NCBI GenBank assembly: GCA_943353835.1
Contig: CALRBA010000004.1
Coordinates: forward strand, 1-54,839
DNA length: 54,839 nt
Reading direction: 5' to 3'
DNA from: Candidatus Nomurabacteria bacterium
GTDB taxonomy: Bacteria; Patescibacteriota; Minisyncoccia; Phycocordibacterales; Phycocordibacteraceae
In this document: positions 46,438 through 54,839 of the stretch, in pieces
Position numbering within the stretch: position 1 is the stretch's first letter
Layout: each line of letters starts with the position of its first letter
Translations under genes and position numbers: made by a program
The notes under the pieces: generated by a model
The model's input: the letters and a program-made list of their open reading frames with translations, nothing else
Database searches by the model: none
Told to the model about the DNA's origin: nothing

Positions 46438-47118
46438 TTAGCTCGCTACCTTTGCCTTCTTTTCTTCATACTTATCACCACGGTATATCCATACCTTGAT
46501 GCCAATGACACCATACGGAAGGTATGCCTGCTCATGTGCGAAATCTATGTCGGCGCGAAAGGTCTGGAGCGGGATTCTGCCCTTCTTCAATTCCTCCTTA
46601 CGACTCATCTCTGCACCGCCGAGACGGCCCGAGAGCGCGATTCGCACTCCCTCTACCTCGCGCGCAGCTATAACCTTCTCCACCGTCTGCTTAAGCACAC
46701 GGCGGAAGGGCATGCGCTTCTCCAACCCTTCAGCAATCATGTATGCAACTATGGCAGCATCAGTCTCTGGCTGGCGCACTTCAACAATATCAAACTTCAA
46801 TACGCGGCGATCAGTCGGTGCTATTTTACGCACCATATTGGAAAGCTCCTTGCGCAACTTCACCGCGTTCTCGCCAGAACGCCCGATAACGAGACCCGGA
46901 CGACCAGTAGCTAGAATAACGCGCAACTCGCTCGCAGAGCGCTCTATCTCAATACCGCTCGTGTAGGTACCACGCAATTTCTTCGTGAGGAAACGGCGAA
47001 GAAGTTCGTCCACCTTGATGTTCTCGCGATAACTCTTTTTGTCAGCGGCGAACCATCGGCTCTTCCAGTCTCGGATGATGCCGAGACGGTGCGCATACGG
47101 ATGTACAATGTGTGTCAT
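46438..47118 (-). CDS. rpsC: 30S ribosomal protein S3
   Basis: HPYAHRLGIIRDWKSRWFA...ATGRPGLVIGRSGENAVKLRKEL. Confidence 0.96.
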   Translation of the reverse strand: MTHIVHPYAHRLGIIRDWKSRWFAADKKSYRENIKVDELLRRFLTKKLRGTYTSGIEIERSASELRVILATGRPGLVIGRSGENAVKLRKELSNMVRKIAPTDRRVLKFDIVEVRQPETDAAIVAYMIAEGLEKRMPFRRVLKQTVEKVIAAREVEGVRIALSGRLGGAEMSRKEELKKGRIPLQTFRADIDFAHEQAYLPYGVIGIKVWIYRGDKYEEKKAKVAS

Positions 47119-47119
47119 A

Positions 47120-47479
47120 TTATTTTTCGGATTTCGTGCTTCGTGCTTCGTGCTTTTGTGACGCGAGCGTCACAATCATACGGCTCTTACGACGACGAAT
47201 CATAGAGGCGCGACCAAATGCTCTCGGCATATACTTCTTCAACATTCCGGCACTTTCAACAGTAATTGCTTTCACAATCATGTCGTCAGGATTTTCTCCC
47301 TTCTCTTTTGCATTGGCTACTGCACTCTTGATGAGTTTCGCGATAGGTTCTGACGCGCGCTTCGGTAGAAACTGGAGAATCGCGAGCGCCGACTGAATCT
47401 TCTTACCCTTCACAAGCTCCGTCACTAGACGTACCTTGCGCGGTGGTTGATTATGACTCTTGAGAGTTGCCGTCGTCAT
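47120..47479 (-). CDS. rplV: 50S ribosomal protein L22
   Basis: PPRKVRLVTELVKGKKIQSALAILQFLPKRASEPIAKLIKSAVANA. Confidence 0.95.
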   Translation of the reverse strand: MTTATLKSHNQPPRKVRLVTELVKGKKIQSALAILQFLPKRASEPIAKLIKSAVANAKEKGENPDDMIVKAITVESAGMLKKYMPRAFGRASMIRRRKSRMIVTLASQKHEARSTKSEK

Positions 47480-47482
47480 ATA

Positions 47483-47836
47483 TTATTTTTTCGCGACTGG
47501 TGCAACAGCTGCTGGAGTCTTCGCGGCATTTGCAGAAGCAATTTCAGCCTCCTGCTTCTTCATCTCCATCTCCTTCTGCATCTTACCGCCGTGACGTACG
47601 AACTTTTTGGTCGGCGAGAACTCGCCGAGGCGGTGCCCCACCATCTCTTCAGACACGAGTACCTCCAGGTGCGACTTACCGTTATGGACACCGAGCGTGA
47701 ACCCGATCATCTCGGGGCTTATCTGGCTCCGGCGCGCCCACGTCTTAATAACCCCTGCCGTGGCGGGCTTTAAATTTTTGACCTTCTTGAGGAGCTTGGC
47801 GTCCACAAAGGGCCCTTTCTTAAGTGAGCGACTCAT
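47483..47836 (-). CDS. rpsS: 30S ribosomal protein S19
   Basis: [18 protein letters not shown]...[22 protein letters not shown]. Confidence 0.96.
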   Translation of the reverse strand: MSRSLKKGPFVDAKLLKKVKNLKPATAGVIKTWARRSQISPEMIGFTLGVHNGKSHLEVLVSEEMVGHRLGEFSPTKKFVRHGGKMQKEMEMKKQEAEIASANAAKTPAAVAPVAKK

Positions 47837-47868
47837 GTAATTAAAAACGCGCTGTGCGCGGTAGTTCA

Positions 47869-47897
47869 AAGATACAGGAAGTCATATCCAGAGTCAA
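47869..47897 (-). promoter_or_regulatory. Internal promoter upstream of rpsS
   Basis: TTGACT-N17-TATCTT on minus strand within a 139-bp gap between rplB and rpsS. Confidence 0.5.
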
Positions 47898-47975
47898 TGT
47901 ACCGTCACCAAACACCCTCATAATTCCTACTCAATTCCAGAACCTTGACAGATTGCGTAATGCATGTGAGTGGCG

Positions 47976-48824
47976 TTACGCCTTTCTATTCTTCCCCACT
48001 TTGCGGCGGGTGACGATGAAGACGTTACTGTACTTCTTCGGCGTTCGGGTCTTCTGACCTTTACCAGAGGGCTTACCCCACGCAGTTTTCGCGCGGCGGA
48101 GCCCGCGGCCCTGCTTGCCTTCACCACCGCCGTGCGGGTGGTCAACAGGGTTCATAGCCGTACCGCGCACGGTCGGGCGGATACCCATCCAGCGCGAGCG
48201 ACCGGCCTTGCCGATGACGACGAGATTATTCTCTTCGTTGCCGACCGTACCGATAGATGCATAGCAGAGATCAGAGACTTTACGAATTTCAGTTGAAGGC
48301 AGTTTTATTTGGGCATAACCGGCGTCGTGCGCGACGACCTCGGCGAAGTTACCCGCAGAACGGACGAGATTCGCGCCCGCGCCTGGAGAGAGTTCAATAT
48401 TGTATACAAAGGTGCCAACCGGTATCTTACCGAGCGGCATACGATTCCCCACCGTGAGTGGTACGTCTTCGCCAACTAGAAATGTAGAACCTACTTTCAC
48501 TTCCTTCGGCAAGATGACATAGCGTCGCTCACCATCGCGGTAGAGCGCGAGCCCAATGAAAGCCGAGCGAAACGGATCATATTCAACGGTCTCTATCTTC
48601 GCCGGAACGTTTTTCTTATTGTACTTAAAATCAACGTCGCGGAAACGCTTCTTGTGCCCGCCGCCCTGGTGACGCGTCGTTATACGGCCAAATGCGTTTC
48701 TACCGCCTTGGCTACTCTTCTTCTTCAATAACGGCTTATGTGGAGAATCGCCAGAGAGGAGTTCTCTGTACGGAAGAGTTGTCATGTGACGACGGCTTTT
48801 GGATGTTGGTTTGTATGTCTTCAT
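47976..48824 (-). CDS. rplB: 50S ribosomal protein L2
   Basis: GRNAFGRITTRHQGGGHKKRFRDVDF...MNPVDHPHGGGEGK. Confidence 0.97.
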   Translation of the reverse strand: MKTYKPTSKSRRHMTTLPYRELLSGDSPHKPLLKKKSSQGGRNAFGRITTRHQGGGHKKRFRDVDFKYNKKNVPAKIETVEYDPFRSAFIGLALYRDGERRYVILPKEVKVGSTFLVGEDVPLTVGNRMPLGKIPVGTFVYNIELSPGAGANLVRSAGNFAEVVAHDAGYAQIKLPSTEIRKVSDLCYASIGTVGNEENNLVVIGKAGRSRWMGIRPTVRGTAMNPVDHPHGGGEGKQGRGLRRAKTAWGKPSGKGQKTRTPKKYSNVFIVTRRKVGKNRKA

Positions 48825-48830
48825 AAAATA

Positions 48831-49208
48831 TTAGGAAAATTTTATCGTCTCACCCTTGTTCAGATACACATATGCCTTACGGCGTGCGACGCGAGAGCCG
48901 ACACCGCGCTTGGTGCGCATCGCCTTCTTCTTCGCCGGCAGATTCACTATGCGAATCTTCTTTGGAGTTACCTTGTATATCTCCTTGATCGCACCAGCAA
49001 TTTCAGCCTTAGTCGCGCGAGTAGAGACGCCAAATGTATAGACGCCCTTCTCTGTTACGATAAGCGCCTTCTCCGAGAACCACGGGGCACGAATTATGTC
49101 ATGTGCTACTCCGTCAGCAGATATCTTCGCACGAGCAACATGCTTCTTCGCATCTGCTTTCGCAGATTTCTCTTTCTTACTACCTATTTTTTTACCGAAG
49201 AGTGCCAT
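48831..49208 (-). CDS. rplW: 50S ribosomal protein L23
   Basis: YTFGVSTRATKAEIAGAIKEIYKVTPKKIRIVNLPAKKKAMRTKRG. Confidence 0.93.
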   Translation of the reverse strand: MALFGKKIGSKKEKSAKADAKKHVARAKISADGVAHDIIRAPWFSEKALIVTEKGVYTFGVSTRATKAEIAGAIKEIYKVTPKKIRIVNLPAKKKAMRTKRGVGSRVARRKAYVYLNKGETIKFS

Positions 49209-49214
49209 ACAAAA

Positions 49215-49922
49215 TTATTTAGATGACTTTATGCGCGCAAGAAGTGTGGCGAACGCCACTTCCGGGTCCTCAATTATGAGATACTTGTGCGTGAGCACAT
49301 CAACTGGGTTGAGGCTGCGTGTCTCCTCCGTCATCACGTTGCCGAAATTGTGAAAGCTTTTTGTTACATTTGTGCTGTATGTGGAGAGTGCGATAAGTGC
49401 TGTATTTTTCTTCTTCGTGACGAGTGCTCCAGAATCTGAGCCCTTTGCGAGCTTCGCGAGCGTTACCTTGGCCACGCTCGTCTTCGGATTGTTCATCAAG
49501 AACTTATCAACGAGAATAATCTCGCCGTCCTTCGCTTTTCGCGACAGCACCGAGAGGAGAGCACCGATGCGCATCTTCTTGTTGATTTTCTCGCTGTAAT
49601 CGCGAGTTGAGCGCGGACCGAAGGTGATGCCGCCGTGGCGCCAAATAGGCGAGCGACTGGAGCCGTGACGCGCCTGGCCGGTACCCTTCTGCGCCCACGG
49701 CTTTTTACCACCACCCGAGACCTCGGCACGGTCCTTGGTGTGTGCGCGATTCTGGCGCAAGTTAGCTTGCATCGCGGTCGTAACCTGGTGCACTAGGTCA
49801 CTCCGCCACTGCACGCCAAAGATGCTTTCTGGGAGAGCAATACTACCGATCTTCTTGCCGTCCATAGAGAAGATAGGTGCCTCAATCGGTATGTATTCTT
49901 TTTTAATCTTTTTTGTGGCCAT
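49215..49922 (-). CDS. rplD: 50S ribosomal protein L4
   Basis: AEVSGGGKKPWAQKGTGQARHGSSRSPIWRHGGITFGPRSTRDY. Confidence 0.96.
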   Translation of the reverse strand: MATKKIKKEYIPIEAPIFSMDGKKIGSIALPESIFGVQWRSDLVHQVTTAMQANLRQNRAHTKDRAEVSGGGKKPWAQKGTGQARHGSSRSPIWRHGGITFGPRSTRDYSEKINKKMRIGALLSVLSRKAKDGEIILVDKFLMNNPKTSVAKVTLAKLAKGSDSGALVTKKKNTALIALSTYSTNVTKSFHNFGNVMTEETRSLNPVDVLTHKYLIIEDPEVAFATLLARIKSSK

Positions 49923-49932
49923 AGTATTTAAA

Positions 49933-50547
49933 TTACGTGGAGACTACTTCAAGCAACGTGCCACGGCGACCTGGCACCGCGCCGGAGACGATAATCTTCC
50001 CCTCCAAGGCATCCACAACGAGGATTTTCAGATTCGTGACGGTCACACGGTCAGTACCCAAACGACCAGCCATACGCATACCCTTCGCTACGCGACCGCC
50101 CGCGCGCCCTCCCGAGCCACCAATAGAGCCAGGGGAGCGTTCTGTGTGTTTCTGACCGTGTGTGCGCGGGCCACCATGGAAGCCGTGGCGCTTCACAACG
50201 CCCGAGAAACCTTTGCCTTTTGAAATCCCAGAAACTTGCACGGTGTCGCCGACAGCAAAGACTGAAGCGTCAATCGTATCGCCCACCGCGACGCCTTCGG
50301 CGTCGCGAAATTCGCGAATATCAGTGTATCCCTTACCTTTTGTATGTCCCAAAACTGCTTTACTTATATTCTTCGTCTTACGAATGCCGACACCGACCTG
50401 AATGGCTGAATATGCGTCCTTGCCATCTGCAGTCTTAACCTGTGTAACCGTGATTGGCTCGGCAAGAAGCACCGTGCCGGCATAGGCGCGACCATCATCC
50501 GCAAAGACACGGGTCATTCTTTCTTTCTTGGCGAGGATGAATTTCAT
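49933..50547 (-). CDS. rplC: 50S ribosomal protein L3
   Basis: KGKGFSGVVKRHGFHGGPRTHGQKHTERSPGSIGG; start MKFILAKKERMTRVF at 50547. Confidence 0.96.
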   Translation of the reverse strand: MKFILAKKERMTRVFADDGRAYAGTVLLAEPITVTQVKTADGKDAYSAIQVGVGIRKTKNISKAVLGHTKGKGYTDIREFRDAEGVAVGDTIDASVFAVGDTVQVSGISKGKGFSGVVKRHGFHGGPRTHGQKHTERSPGSIGGSGGRAGGRVAKGMRMAGRLGTDRVTVTNLKILVVDALEGKIIVSGAVPGRRGTLLEVVST

Positions 50548-50579
50548 GTGGTATTTATGGTGAGCACCGTCGAATCCAA

Positions 50580-50648
50580 AGCAAATCGCGCCACAGCAAT
50601 CGCTGTGCGCGATTTGCTGGAGGTCCCGCATCGGGACGTCCGAAGGGA
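50580..50648 (-). promoter_or_regulatory. Structured 5' leader of rplC (tandem hairpins)
   Basis: 17-bp hairpin with one bulge 50580-50618; GTCCCG-CAT-CGGGAC 50623-50637; GTCC/GGAC 50638-50648. Confidence 0.6.
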
Positions 50649-50710
50649 CGCCGACCGAGGAGGTACGTAGCTTTAACAGCACTCTACACGAGGGGCCAAA
50701 AAGATGCAAG

Positions 50711-50740
50711 AAAAACCGCGCACTCAAAAGAGCGCGCGGT
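50711..50740 (-). terminator. Intrinsic terminator of sugar transferase
   Basis: Minus strand CCGCGCGCTC-TTTT-GAGTGCGCGG followed by TTTTTC. Confidence 0.8.
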
Positions 50741-51309
50741 TAGATTCCCTTGCATCGCAGAACCGTTGAAACGGTTCTGCAGAGAATGCGCAAATCAAGC
50801 CAGATGCAGTGGTGGCTGATATAGAAGATGTCAAGACGAAGACCGCATCGGATGCCACGCCTCAGTGACCACATGCGTCCTTGAATCTGCTCAAGCCCGG
50901 TAAGGCCAGGCCGAATATCAAGACGATGCGCATAAGCAGAAACTTCCTGAATACGCTTTTCAATTATTTCAGCCTGAAGAGGGCGCGGTCCGACCATGCT
51001 CATCTGCCCTAAAAGCACGTTGACGAGCTGTGGCAATTCATCCAGATGCGTCTTCCGCAGGAATCTCCCTGGTTCCGTCACACGATCGTCGCCTGATAAA
51101 ACAACATCAAACGGCTGCCATGTTTTATCCTCCATAGTTCGGAATTTGAACATAGTGAATGGTGCGCCGCGATAACCGAGACGTACCTGCCGAAAAATGA
51201 TCGGCCCCGAGGATGTTGCTTTGATCCAAACCGCGATGAAAGGAACGACCGGTACGATAATTACCAAGAAAGCCAATGCTGCGAGAAAATCAAAGATCCT
51301 TTTTTCCAT
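50740..51309 (-). CDS. Undecaprenyl-phosphate sugar phosphotransferase-like (bacterial sugar transferase)
   Basis: KRIFDFLAALAFLVIIVPVV...RQVRLGYRGAPFTMFKFRTM...LRKTHLDELPQLVNVLLGQMSMVGPRP. Confidence 0.93.
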   Translation of the reverse strand: MEKRIFDFLAALAFLVIIVPVVPFIAVWIKATSSGPIIFRQVRLGYRGAPFTMFKFRTMEDKTWQPFDVVLSGDDRVTEPGRFLRKTHLDELPQLVNVLLGQMSMVGPRPLQAEIIEKRIQEVSAYAHRLDIRPGLTGLEQIQGRMWSLRRGIRCGLRLDIFYISHHCIWLDLRILCRTVSTVLRCKGI

Positions 51310-51345
51310 CTCTTACTCCTTCTAAGTAGCGAGAGCGATAGGAGT

Positions 51346-51374
51346 TGTATACCATCGAATATCGAGTATGTCAA
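51346..51374 (-). promoter_or_regulatory. Near-consensus promoter for sugar transferase
   Basis: TTGACA-N17-TATACA on minus strand. Confidence 0.7.
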
Positions 51375-51377
51375 AAA

Positions 51378-51409
51378 CACACAACCGCCCTTGCGGGCGG
51401 TTGTGTGTC
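51378..51409 (-). terminator. Intrinsic terminator after rpsJ
   Basis: ACACACAACCGCCC-GCAA-GGGCGGTTGTGTGT then TTTTT. Confidence 0.85.
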
Positions 51410-51436
51410 TTGGCGATCCGAGCGGTTTCAAAAGCG

Positions 51437-51889
51437 CTACACCATTTTGACGTCGATTGTCACACCGGAAGGAAGATTGAGGTTCGTGAGGGCCTCTATC
51501 ACCTTCGGCGATGGGTTCATGATATCTATGAGGCGCTTGTGCACGCGCATCTCGAACTGCTCTCGTGCGTCCTTGTAGACGAAGGTGGAGCGGTTCACCG
51601 TCCAGCGCTTAATCTCAGTCGGGAGCGGGACCGGGCCCACGACGACTGCGTCAAAGCGCGCCGCGGTGTCCATAATCTGCTTCACCGATAAGTCCAGAAT
51701 CTTGTGTTCATACGCCTTCACGCGAATGCGGAGCTTGTGCTCGGTTATCGGAGCGGCGGGCGCCGTTTTCTTTCTGCTCCCCTTCGGGAGTCCCGATGCG
51801 GGAGGTGCGGCCTTAGTGCGCGGCGCTTTGGGCGCCGCGACTTTTTTAATTCTTGGCTTTGCTTTTGGCTTAATCGCCTTTGTGGGCAT
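51437..51889 (-). CDS. rpsJ: 30S ribosomal protein S10 with Lys/Pro/Ala-rich N-terminal extension
   Basis: KLRIRVKAYEHKILDLSVKQIMDTAARFDAVVVGPVPLPTEIKRWTVNRSTFVYKDAREQFEMRVHKRLIDI. Confidence 0.95.
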   Translation of the reverse strand: MPTKAIKPKAKPRIKKVAAPKAPRTKAAPPASGLPKGSRKKTAPAAPITEHKLRIRVKAYEHKILDLSVKQIMDTAARFDAVVVGPVPLPTEIKRWTVNRSTFVYKDAREQFEMRVHKRLIDIMNPSPKVIEALTNLNLPSGVTIDVKMV

Positions 51890-51929
51890 GTTGTTGTTAG
51901 TTGGAACTTGGTTGTTGGAAGTTCGAAAA

Positions 51930-53129
51930 TTACGCTGTAATCTTCGTGACGACTCCAGCACCGACAGTCTTGCCTCCTTCGCGAATAGCGAAACGTTGCT
52001 GCTCTTCTAGCGCGACAGGCGCGACAAGCTTCACGTTGAAGGTCACCGTATCGCCCGGCATCACCATCTCCTTACCCTCGGCGAGCATCACTTCTCCCGT
52101 GACGTCGGTGGTACGGATATAGAACTGCGGCTTGTAGCCCGAGAAGAACGGCGTGTGTCGTCCTCCCTCGTCCTTGGAGAGAATGTACACTTCCGCGATA
52201 AAGTCGGTGTGAGGCGTGACTGAACCGCTCTTCGCCAGGACTTGGCCGCGATGCACATCTTCTTTCTTAGTTCCACGAAGGAGAATACCAGCGTTGTCTC
52301 CAGCTTGGCCCTCCTGCAACTGCTTGTTGAACATTTCAATGCCGGTGACGGTGGACTTCACCGTCGGCTTAATACCGACGATTTCAACTTCCTCGCCGAC
52401 CTTCACCTGCCCGCGTTCAATACGACCGGTGACGACAGTCCCGCGACCTTCAATAGAGAATATGTCTTCAATCGGCATGAGGAACGGCTTCGTGAGCTCG
52501 CGCTCTGGCATATCAAAGTATGTGTCCAGCGTATCCGCAAGCTCTTTTACCTTAAGTGCCCATTCATCGTCCACTGTCTTGGCGTCAAGCGCCTTGAGGC
52601 CAGAACCGCGGATAATCGGTGTAGCTACACCATCGTAACCCTGCTTTGTGAGTAGCTCGCGGATCTCCTCTTCGACGAGGTCGATGAGGTCCTGCTCGTC
52701 CACCATATCTACCTTGTTCAAGAATACGATGAGCTTCTTGAGACCCACCTGCTTGGCGAGGAGGATGTGTTCACGAGTCTGAGGCATTACGCCGTCAGTG
52801 GCGGCTACCACTAGTACTGCTCCGTCCATTTGGGCGGCGCCGGTAATCATGTTTTTGATGTAGTCTGCGTGTCCCGGCGCGTCAATGTGCGCGTAGTGAC
52901 GATTCGGCGTCTCATACTCCGAGTGGTGGAGCGCAATAGTAATACCGCGCGCCTTCTCCTCTGGCGCACTGTCAATCTTATCAACGCCTTCAACGCGGGC
53001 GCTGTATCCCTTGTCCGTCAACATAGAGAGGACATGTAGGATGCCGGCGGTGAGGGTCGTCTTCCCGTGGTCAACGTGACCGATGGTGCCCACATTCATG
53101 TGCGGCTTCGCACGATTAAATTCTGCCAT
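51930..53129 (-). CDS. tuf: Elongation factor Tu
   Basis: [23 protein letters not shown]...[24 protein letters not shown]. Confidence 0.98.
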   Translation of the reverse strand: MAEFNRAKPHMNVGTIGHVDHGKTTLTAGILHVLSMLTDKGYSARVEGVDKIDSAPEEKARGITIALHHSEYETPNRHYAHIDAPGHADYIKNMITGAAQMDGAVLVVAATDGVMPQTREHILLAKQVGLKKLIVFLNKVDMVDEQDLIDLVEEEIRELLTKQGYDGVATPIIRGSGLKALDAKTVDDEWALKVKELADTLDTYFDMPERELTKPFLMPIEDIFSIEGRGTVVTGRIERGQVKVGEEVEIVGIKPTVKSTVTGIEMFNKQLQEGQAGDNAGILLRGTKKEDVHRGQVLAKSGSVTPHTDFIAEVYILSKDEGGRHTPFFSGYKPQFYIRTTDVTGEVMLAEGKEMVMPGDTVTFNVKLVAPVALEEQQRFAIREGGKTVGAGVVTKITA

Positions 53130-53297
53130 AGTGTTCGGTTAAATTAATAAATCACGAATTAATATCCGACACGAGTCGGAAAACACTCCGGCTCGCCACT
53201 AATAACAGCAGAAAGCCAAAGAGCGACGCCAAGATGCGTTACATATGAATGTACCCGACTCTATATAAAAGCGCAAGACGGTGTGCATAAAATAAAA

Positions 53298-53335
53298 CGG
53301 CCACCGATTCGCCTTGTGGGCGAAGGGCGGCCGTA
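53298..53335 (-). terminator. Terminator-like hairpin downstream of 46-aa ORF
   Basis: Minus ACGGCCGCCCTTCGCCC-ACAA-GGCGAATCGGTGGCCGTTTTATTTTA. Confidence 0.7.
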
Positions 53336-53371
53336 CGAGCTGTGCGAGTGGTGTCACACAGCGCTCGTTCG

Positions 53372-53512
53372 TTAGGCGAGATACGGGTCGCGCTCCTGGT
53401 ACCACAGTTGGTTTACTTGCTCAACAGTGGGTGGAGGGGTCTTTTGCTCCTCGCTAGTCTTTGTGAGTGCCTGCAGCTCGGGCTCCGTACTTTCCTGTGC
53501 CGTACTCTCCAT
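53372..53512 (-). CDS. 46-aa small protein between fusA and tuf
   Basis: MESTAQESTEPELQALTKTSEEQKTPPPTVEQVNQLWYQERDPYLA with AGGAGG ribosome-binding site 5 nt upstream. Confidence 0.6.
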   Translation of the reverse strand: MESTAQESTEPELQALTKTSEEQKTPPPTVEQVNQLWYQERDPYLA

Positions 53513-53671
53513 TTCATCCTCCTGTAAAAGATCAAAACGGACCGAGGCCTCCGGTGGAGACCTCGTGTGTATCTGGTTTCGTTAGAATCTAGACACAAGC
53601 GAGGGCTCCACCATGGGTGGTAATGAGGAGTCCGAGAAGGTTCTGTCTGTGCGACATACGTGAATGATAAC

Positions 53672-53700
53672 ACACAAGCCACCCTTGGGGCGACCTGTGT
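53672..53700 (-). terminator. Hairpin downstream of fusA
   Basis: Minus RNA ACACAGGUCGCCC-CAA-GGGUGGCUUGUGU, 13 bp including wobbles. Confidence 0.65.
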
Positions 53701-53720
53701 ATATAGCACTTTTCTATGGA

Positions 53721-54839
53721 TTATTTACGACTTGCAATGATGTCGTCGGCGATATTTTTAGGGACGGTGTCGTAGTGGTCAAACTCCATCGTCATAGAGC
53801 CACGGCCCTCGGTCATAGAGCGGAGCGTCGTGGTGTAGCCGAACATTTCAGAGAGCGGCACTTTCGCTTTCACGACTTTGTTCAATCCTCGTTCGTCCAT
53901 GCCATCTATCTGTCCGCGCTTGCCCGAGATGTTGCCGGTGATGTCGCCCATGAACTGCTCCGGCACTATAACTTCAATGCGCATAATCGGTTCAAGGATA
54001 ACGGCCTTCGCTCTGCCGGCCGCCTCTTGGAAGGCCATTGAAGCAGCGATTTTGTAGGCGATTTCTGAAGAGTCCACATCGTGGTAGGAGCCGTCGTATA
54101 GGTCGACAGAAATGTCTACCATCGGGAAGCCAGCGAGGAATCCTCTCGCCATCGCTTCGCGAAGACCCTTCTCAACAGGGTTAATAAATTCCTGTGGAAT
54201 GGCGCCACCCTTGATGTTGTTGATGAACTCGAAGTGGTCTTCACGTGTGACGTTCTTGGCCACCTTCTTCTCCGGATCCACAGGTTCCATCTTCTTCATG
54301 CGGATCTTCACGTGACCGTACTGACCTTTACCTCCTGTCTGCTTAATGTACTTCCCCTCTGCCTCGGCACTTCCGAGAATCGTTTCGCGATACGCCACCT
54401 GCGGCTTCCCTACATCCGCGACGACATTGAACTCACGCTTCATGCGGTCCACGAGAATTTCTAGATGCAGTTCACCCATGCCCGAGATAATAGTCTCACC
54501 GGTCTCTTCGTCAGTCTTAATGCGGAATGTCGGGTCCTCGTCTGAGAGCTTGTGGAGCGCGACGCCCATCTTCTCTTGGTCGGCCTTGGTCTTAGGCTCT
54601 ATGCGGAGAGATACCACCGGCTCCGGGAATTTAATTTCTTCTAGAATAATCGGATTATCTTCGTCACAGAGTGTGTGTGAGGTCCTCGTATCCTTCAACC
54701 CAACCGCGGCGGCGATTTCTCCTGTGAACACTTGTTCAACCTCTTCGCGCTTGTTCGCTTGGAGACGCACGATGCGACCAACACGTTCTTTAGATCCGGT
54801 AGTTGAATTGTAAACGTATGAACCGGATGCGAGCGTGCC
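53721..54839 (-). CDS. fusA: Elongation factor G, C-terminal part (continues past window end)
   Basis: [20 protein letters not shown]...[50 protein letters not shown]; reading frame open to 54839. Confidence 0.97.
   Translation of the reverse strand, partial: GTLASGSYVYNSTTGSKERVGRIVRLQANKREEVEQVFTGEIAAAVGLKDTRTSHTLCDEDNPIILEEIKFPEPVVSLRIEPKTKADQEKMGVALHKLSDEDPTFRIKTDEETGETIISGMGELHLEILVDRMKREFNVVADVGKPQVAYRETILGSAEAEGKYIKQTGGKGQYGHVKIRMKKMEPVDPEKKVAKNVTREDHFEFINNIKGGAIPQEFINPVEKGLREAMARGFLAGFPMVDISVDLYDGSYHDVDSSEIAYKIAASMAFQEAAGRAKAVILEPIMRIEVIVPEQFMGDITGNISGKRGQIDGMDERGLNKVVKAKVPLSEMFGYTTTLRSMTEGRGSMTMEFDHYDTVPKNIADDIIASRK

Noticed and set aside
1-54839. CRISPR arrays, rRNA genes, prophage modules
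   Set aside because: No regularly spaced direct repeats, rRNA sequence, or phage structural genes were seen.

Overview
This window looks like a contiguous Candidate Phyla Radiation (Patescibacteria/Parcubacteria-type) chromosome segment. It has minimal gene families, a pilM-N-O-B-T-C-pilin-pilD type IV pilus operon, and an S10/spc ribosomal-protein block with no L30. Main blocks: (1) a left edge with an IS transposase 5' end that abuts a truncated retron-type reverse transcriptase; upstream of the RT is a promoter-linked structured region bounded by a 15-bp inverted repeat (candidate retron msr-msd), next to an initiator-like tRNA; (2) gatA/gatC/ligA and the T4P cluster; (3) comF-like, tRNA-Ser, FIST-HK-RR; (4) a copper-type island (DUF378/DUF3105/DUF305/CopA); (5) groESL, secG, a solute-binding protein, RNase J, nth, a bactofilin-like protein, VKOR, DedA, PLD, infC-rpmI-rplT; (6) ndk/map/adk/secY, the ribosomal protein genes, tuf and partial fusA. 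The main hunt results are: the candidate retron; a recurrent terminator-hairpin/-10/N6/ATG leaderless module; in-frame palindromic insertions in ligA, the SBP and PLD, plus a repeat that duplicates a prepilin cleavage site; a tandem pilin paralog with Glu5 changed to Val; half-lost metal-binding cysteines in LigA, PilB and Nth; a self-contained sugar-transferase cassette splitting the S10 operon, followed by a highly structured rplC leader; and an unannotated 46-aa ORF between fusA and tuf. All calls come from reading sequence and the ORF track; no database search or folding program was run.
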